Below are positions 5,179 to 7,319 of a stretch of 7,319 bases of DNA, piece by piece (position 1 is the stretch's first letter; each line of letters starts with the position of its first letter). The position numbers and the translations under genes were made by a program. The notes beneath the pieces are model-generated. The model had not been told where the DNA came from. It saw only the letters and a list, made by a program, of their open reading frames with translations, and did not search any database. The stretch lies in the NCBI GenBank assembly GCA_045576175.1, contig JAZNFW010000086.1, positions 1 through 7,319 of the forward strand, in the 5' to 3' direction. The stretch comes from RGIG8748 sp045576175. Lineage in GTDB: Bacteria; Bacillota; Clostridia; UMGS1810.

Positions 5179-6525
5179 CTATTCTATGTTGTATCCCTTT
5201 TTCTTTATTACATCCACAACCTTGTCTACCATTGTACAGCAAAGGGTTTCGCCTCTTGCCTCTACCATAACTCTTATAACAGGCTCTGTGCCGCTCTTTC
5301 TTAAAAGAATTCTTCCGTCGGAACCAAGAGTATCAGCTGCATTTTCAACAGCCTCTTTAACATCGGCATCGTTTATAACTGCATCCTTGTCGGCAACCTT
5401 AACATTCTTGGTAATCTGCGGGAATCTTACAAAGCCGTCGCAGAGTTTGTTGGAAGGAAGCTTTCTTTCTATAAACACTTCCATAACCTTAAGTGCGGTT
5501 ATAAGGCCGTCTCCGGTAGATGCATATTTGGAGAAGATAATGTGTCCTGACTCCTCACCGCCGAGACAATAACCCTCTTTTTGCATGGCTTCATACACAT
5601 ACTTGTCGCCTACATCGGTTTTGACATAGGATATTCCCTTTTCGTCAAAAGCCTTGTACAGACCAAGATTTGACATTACGGTTGTTACTACAGTATCCTT
5701 TGCAAGCTTGCCATTTTCTTTCATGTAGCAACCGCAAAGGTAAAGTATATGGTCGCCTGTAAGCACATTTCCATCGCAGTCAACTGCAAGACATCTGTCT
5801 GCATCGCCATCAAAGGCAAAGCCTATGTCGAGGTCATTGTCCTTTACAAGCTGGCAAAGCCCCTCTATATGAGTAGAACCGCAGCCGTTGTTTATATTTG
5901 TTCCGTTTGGTGTGTTGTTTATTACAAAAGTCTCTGCGCCAAGGGTATCGAAGATGTTTTTTGCAAGCATCCAGGTGCTTCCGTTGGAAGCATCAAGTCC
6001 TACCTTTATATCCTTATAGCTGTTTTTTGCAAGAGATATTATATAGCCTGTATAACGGTTTCTTCCTGCGGAATAATCCACTGTTCTTCCTATGGCCTCG
6101 CCAGTTGCAAGTGGAAGCTCATCTATAATTCCGTCAAGATACGCCTCAATATCGGCAATTATCTCCTCGCTCATCTTTTCACCGCGGCTGTTTATGAGCT
6201 TTATTCCATTGTCATAGTATGGATTGTGGCTTGCGGATATCATAATACCGCAGTCAAATTCGTCTGTTCTTGCTACATAGCTTACCGAGGGAGTGGTGGT
6301 AACATGCAAAAGATACACATCTGCTCCGCTTGCGGTAAGTCCTGCAACAAGAGCATATTCAAACATATAGCTTGAGCGTCTTGTGTCTTTTCCTATAACC
6401 ACTCTGCACTTATGGTCCTGACCAAAATACCAGCCTAAGTATCTTCCTACCTTAAATGCGTGTTCAACTGTGAGTGTTTTATTTGCTTCACCTCTGAAGC
6501 CGTCTGTTCCAAAATATTTTCCCAC
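5179..6525 (-). CDS. glmM: Phosphoglucosamine mutase (GTG start)
   Basis: GlmM interconverts glucosamine-6-phosphate and glucosamine-1-phosphate, a cytoplasmic step toward UDP-GlcNAc, peptidoglycan and teichoic acids. The 448-aa product (usual length about 445-450) has the N-terminal GKYFGTDGFRGEAN, the phosphoserine loop ISASHNP with catalytic Ser99, the metal loop DGDADR (239-244), the sugar-binding GGEESGH (322-328) and the phosphate-binding RKSGTEPVIR (409-418). Ser rather than Thr in the second half of the active loop and the GEESGH form favour GlmM over phosphomannomutase/ManB. I place the start at GTG 6525: AGGAG (6538-6534) lies 8 nt upstream, while the in-frame GTG at 6534 overlaps that motif. 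The gene follows the beta-helix gene by 63 nt without a terminator, so the two are probably co-transcribed, and it ends at its own terminator. Confidence 0.96.
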   Translation of the reverse strand: MGKYFGTDGFRGEANKTLTVEHAFKVGRYLGWYFGQDHKCRVVIGKDTRRSSYMFEYALVAGLTASGADVYLLHVTTTPSVSYVARTDEFDCGIMISASHNPYYDNGIKLINSRGEKMSEEIIADIEAYLDGIIDELPLATGEAIGRTVDYSAGRNRYTGYIISLAKNSYKDIKVGLDASNGSTWMLAKNIFDTLGAETFVINNTPNGTNINNGCGSTHIEGLCQLVKDNDLDIGFAFDGDADRCLAVDCDGNVLTGDHILYLCGCYMKENGKLAKDTVVTTVMSNLGLYKAFDEKGISYVKTDVGDKYVYEAMQKEGYCLGGEESGHIIFSKYASTGDGLITALKVMEVFIERKLPSNKLCDGFVRFPQITKNVKVADKDAVINDADVKEAVENAADTLGSDGRILLRKSGTEPVIRVMVEARGETLCCTMVDKVVDVIKKKGYNIE

Positions 6526-6533
6526 AACAATCA

Positions 6534-6538
6534 CTCCT
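6534..6538 (-). promoter_or_regulatory. glmM ribosome binding site that decides the GTG start
   Basis: AGGAG on the minus strand, 8 nt before GTG 6525. It overlaps the in-frame GTG at 6534, which rules that codon out and gives the family-typical N-terminus M-GKYFGTDGFRG. Confidence 0.8.
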
Positions 6539-6588
6539 ATTCTATTGTCATAGATTTGGTATAATCAAAAGTCCTGTCTGCCGACAAA

Positions 6589-7245
6589 TTATCTTTTCTT
6601 AACTATATCGTCCTTAGTTTTAAATATGGAATTTTCCTCAACATATCCTCTTACCATAGACAAAGGATATACGGTGCAGTTCTTTCCAATAACTGTACCG
6701 GGGCAGAGCACACTCTGGCAGCCCACTTCGGTAAAATCTCCGACCATAGCACCGAATTTTTTAAGGCCTGTTTCTATTTTCCCATCTTTTGTGTTTACAG
6801 TGACAAGGGTTTTGTCACTTTTTACATTGGATGTAATAGCTCCCGCACCAAGATGTGATTTATAACCCAGTATAGAGTCTCCTATATAATTATAATGCGG
6901 CACTTGAACATTATCGAAAATGATGCTGTTTTTAACCTCGGTGGAATTGCCCACTACGCAATCCTTGCCTACTATTACACTGCCTCGTATAAATGCACAA
7001 TGCCTTACCTCAGTGCCCTCGTCTATGATGCAGGGAGGTGCAATATGCGCACTCTTTGCAACCTTGGCACTTTTGGCTATCCACACATTTTCCTCTACCT
7101 CATCGTAGATTCCTTTGTCAAGGCTCTTGCCAAGCTCTATTATAAAGCTTTTTATAGACGATAGTGCCTCCCAAGGAAATATGGTGTTTTCGAGTATGGG
7201 ACGAGCTTTTGTATGACTTAAGTCAAAAATCTCGTTTGTCTTCAT
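6589..7245 (-). CDS. Left-handed beta-helix acyltransferase, GlmU C-domain-like
   Basis: A 218-aa protein built almost wholly of hexapeptide repeats (about 54-200, such as VWIAKSAKVAKSAHI and GKDCVVGNSTEV), the left-handed beta-helix fold. The core VPHYNYIGDSILGYKSHLGAGAITSN matches the acetyltransferase half of GlmU: His117, Tyr120 and Asn140 line up, from memory, with E. coli GlmU His363, Tyr366 and Asn386. KKFGAMVGDFTEVGCQSVLCPG (162-183) resembles archaeal bifunctional nucleotidyl/acetyltransferases. There is no N-terminal nucleotidyltransferase domain; residues 1-50 form a short helical lead-in (FPWEALSSIKSFIIELGKSL). A likely role is acetylation of glucosamine-1-phosphate, the GlmM product, but another acceptor is possible. 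ATG 7245 has the G-rich AAAAGGGGGA 6 nt upstream. No signal peptide is seen, so it is cytoplasmic. Databases may label such proteins UDP-GlcNAc pyrophosphorylase, though the catalytic domain for that activity is missing. Confidence 0.85.
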   Translation of the reverse strand: MKTNEIFDLSHTKARPILENTIFPWEALSSIKSFIIELGKSLDKGIYDEVEENVWIAKSAKVAKSAHIAPPCIIDEGTEVRHCAFIRGSVIVGKDCVVGNSTEVKNSIIFDNVQVPHYNYIGDSILGYKSHLGAGAITSNVKSDKTLVTVNTKDGKIETGLKKFGAMVGDFTEVGCQSVLCPGTVIGKNCTVYPLSMVRGYVEENSIFKTKDDIVKKR

Positions 7246-7278
7246 AAATTTCCCCCTTTTAATGTAGTATTCTCTTGC

Positions 7279-7319
7279 TTAAAGTATATCATAAGTCGGA
7301 TCGTAGCCATGTCGTTCTG
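7279..7319 (-). CDS. Possible C-terminal tail of an upstream gene (partial)
   Basis: The minus strand at the edge can be read as ERHGYDPTYDIL followed by TAA (7281-7279), 33 nt ahead of the beta-helix gene. The composition looks protein-like, but only 12 codons are visible and I do not recognise the family. A second open frame over the same bases would end in a TGA overlapping the ATG at 7245. If either is real, the beta-helix gene and glmM belong to a longer operon. Confidence 0.3.
   Translation of the reverse strand, partial: ERHGYDPTYDIL
7283..7291 (-). promoter_or_regulatory. Candidate extended -10 promoter before the beta-helix gene
   Basis: TGATATACT on the minus strand fits TGn plus TATACT (5/6 of TATAAT). 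Transcription would begin near 7276, about 30 nt before the ATG. No good -35 box is found at 16-18 bp, and the motif overlaps a possible upstream coding tail, so this is tentative. Confidence 0.35.

Noticed and set aside
5749..6375. Plus-strand open frame opposite glmM (208 codons)
   Set aside because: Antisense shadow of a clear glmM, with Cys/Tyr/Ile-rich protein of no recognisable family and no ribosome binding site.
6526..6588. Promoter or terminator between the beta-helix gene and glmM
   Set aside because: A weak TTGTCG/TATACC pairing at 18 bp and a 4-bp TGTC/GACA stem are present, but neither is convincing. Co-transcription is simpler.
1..7319. Mobile element, CRISPR array, tRNA/rRNA or novel defence system
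   Set aside because: No terminal inverted repeats, transposase, regularly spaced repeats, cloverleaf or accessory-type genes were found. The window is a conserved housekeeping region.

Overview
The window is a conserved housekeeping block from a low-to-moderate G+C, Gram-positive anaerobe type genome, most likely class Clostridia. Supporting signs are strong AAGGAGG-type ribosome binding sites, a long Firmicutes-type S12, a YbxF-type L7Ae protein at the head of the str operon, a GlmM beside a stand-alone GlmU-C-like protein, and EF-Tu/EF-G sequence variants that I associate from memory with Oscillospiraceae-like Clostridia. Family-level placement is inference. Every convincing gene lies on the minus strand, so the biological order runs from right to left.

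Right part (7319 to about 5133): a possible 12-residue tail of an upstream gene at the edge, a 218-aa left-handed beta-helix acyltransferase-like protein, then glmM (phosphoglucosamine mutase), closed by a clear intrinsic terminator. GlmM makes glucosamine-1-phosphate, and the beta-helix protein resembles the half of GlmU that acetylates that compound. The pair therefore looks like a UDP-GlcNAc / cell-wall precursor module.

Middle and left part (about 5079 to 138): the str operon, ybxF-like L7Ae gene - rpsL (S12) - rpsG (S7) - fusA (EF-G) - tuf (EF-Tu). It opens with a perfect-consensus sigma-A promoter (TTGACA, 17 bp, TATAAT) and ends with a 16-bp terminator hairpin plus seven U. A secondary promoter candidate lies in the fusA-tuf gap. 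In many Firmicutes rpoB-rpoC precedes this operon; here glmM does, so the ribosomal block is a free-standing unit.

Three genes start at non-ATG codons once ribosome binding sites and family lengths are considered: rpsL at TTG, rpsG at GTG and glmM at GTG. The rpsL-rpsG spacer (141 nt) holds three short hairpins, in the same place where S7 regulates the E. coli str operon. The leftmost 194 bases hold the tuf terminator, a second terminator-like hairpin, and a stretch with no recognised gene. I saw no mobile element, CRISPR array, tRNA or rRNA, and no novel multi-gene system; the interest lies in regulation, start sites and lineage-specific residues.
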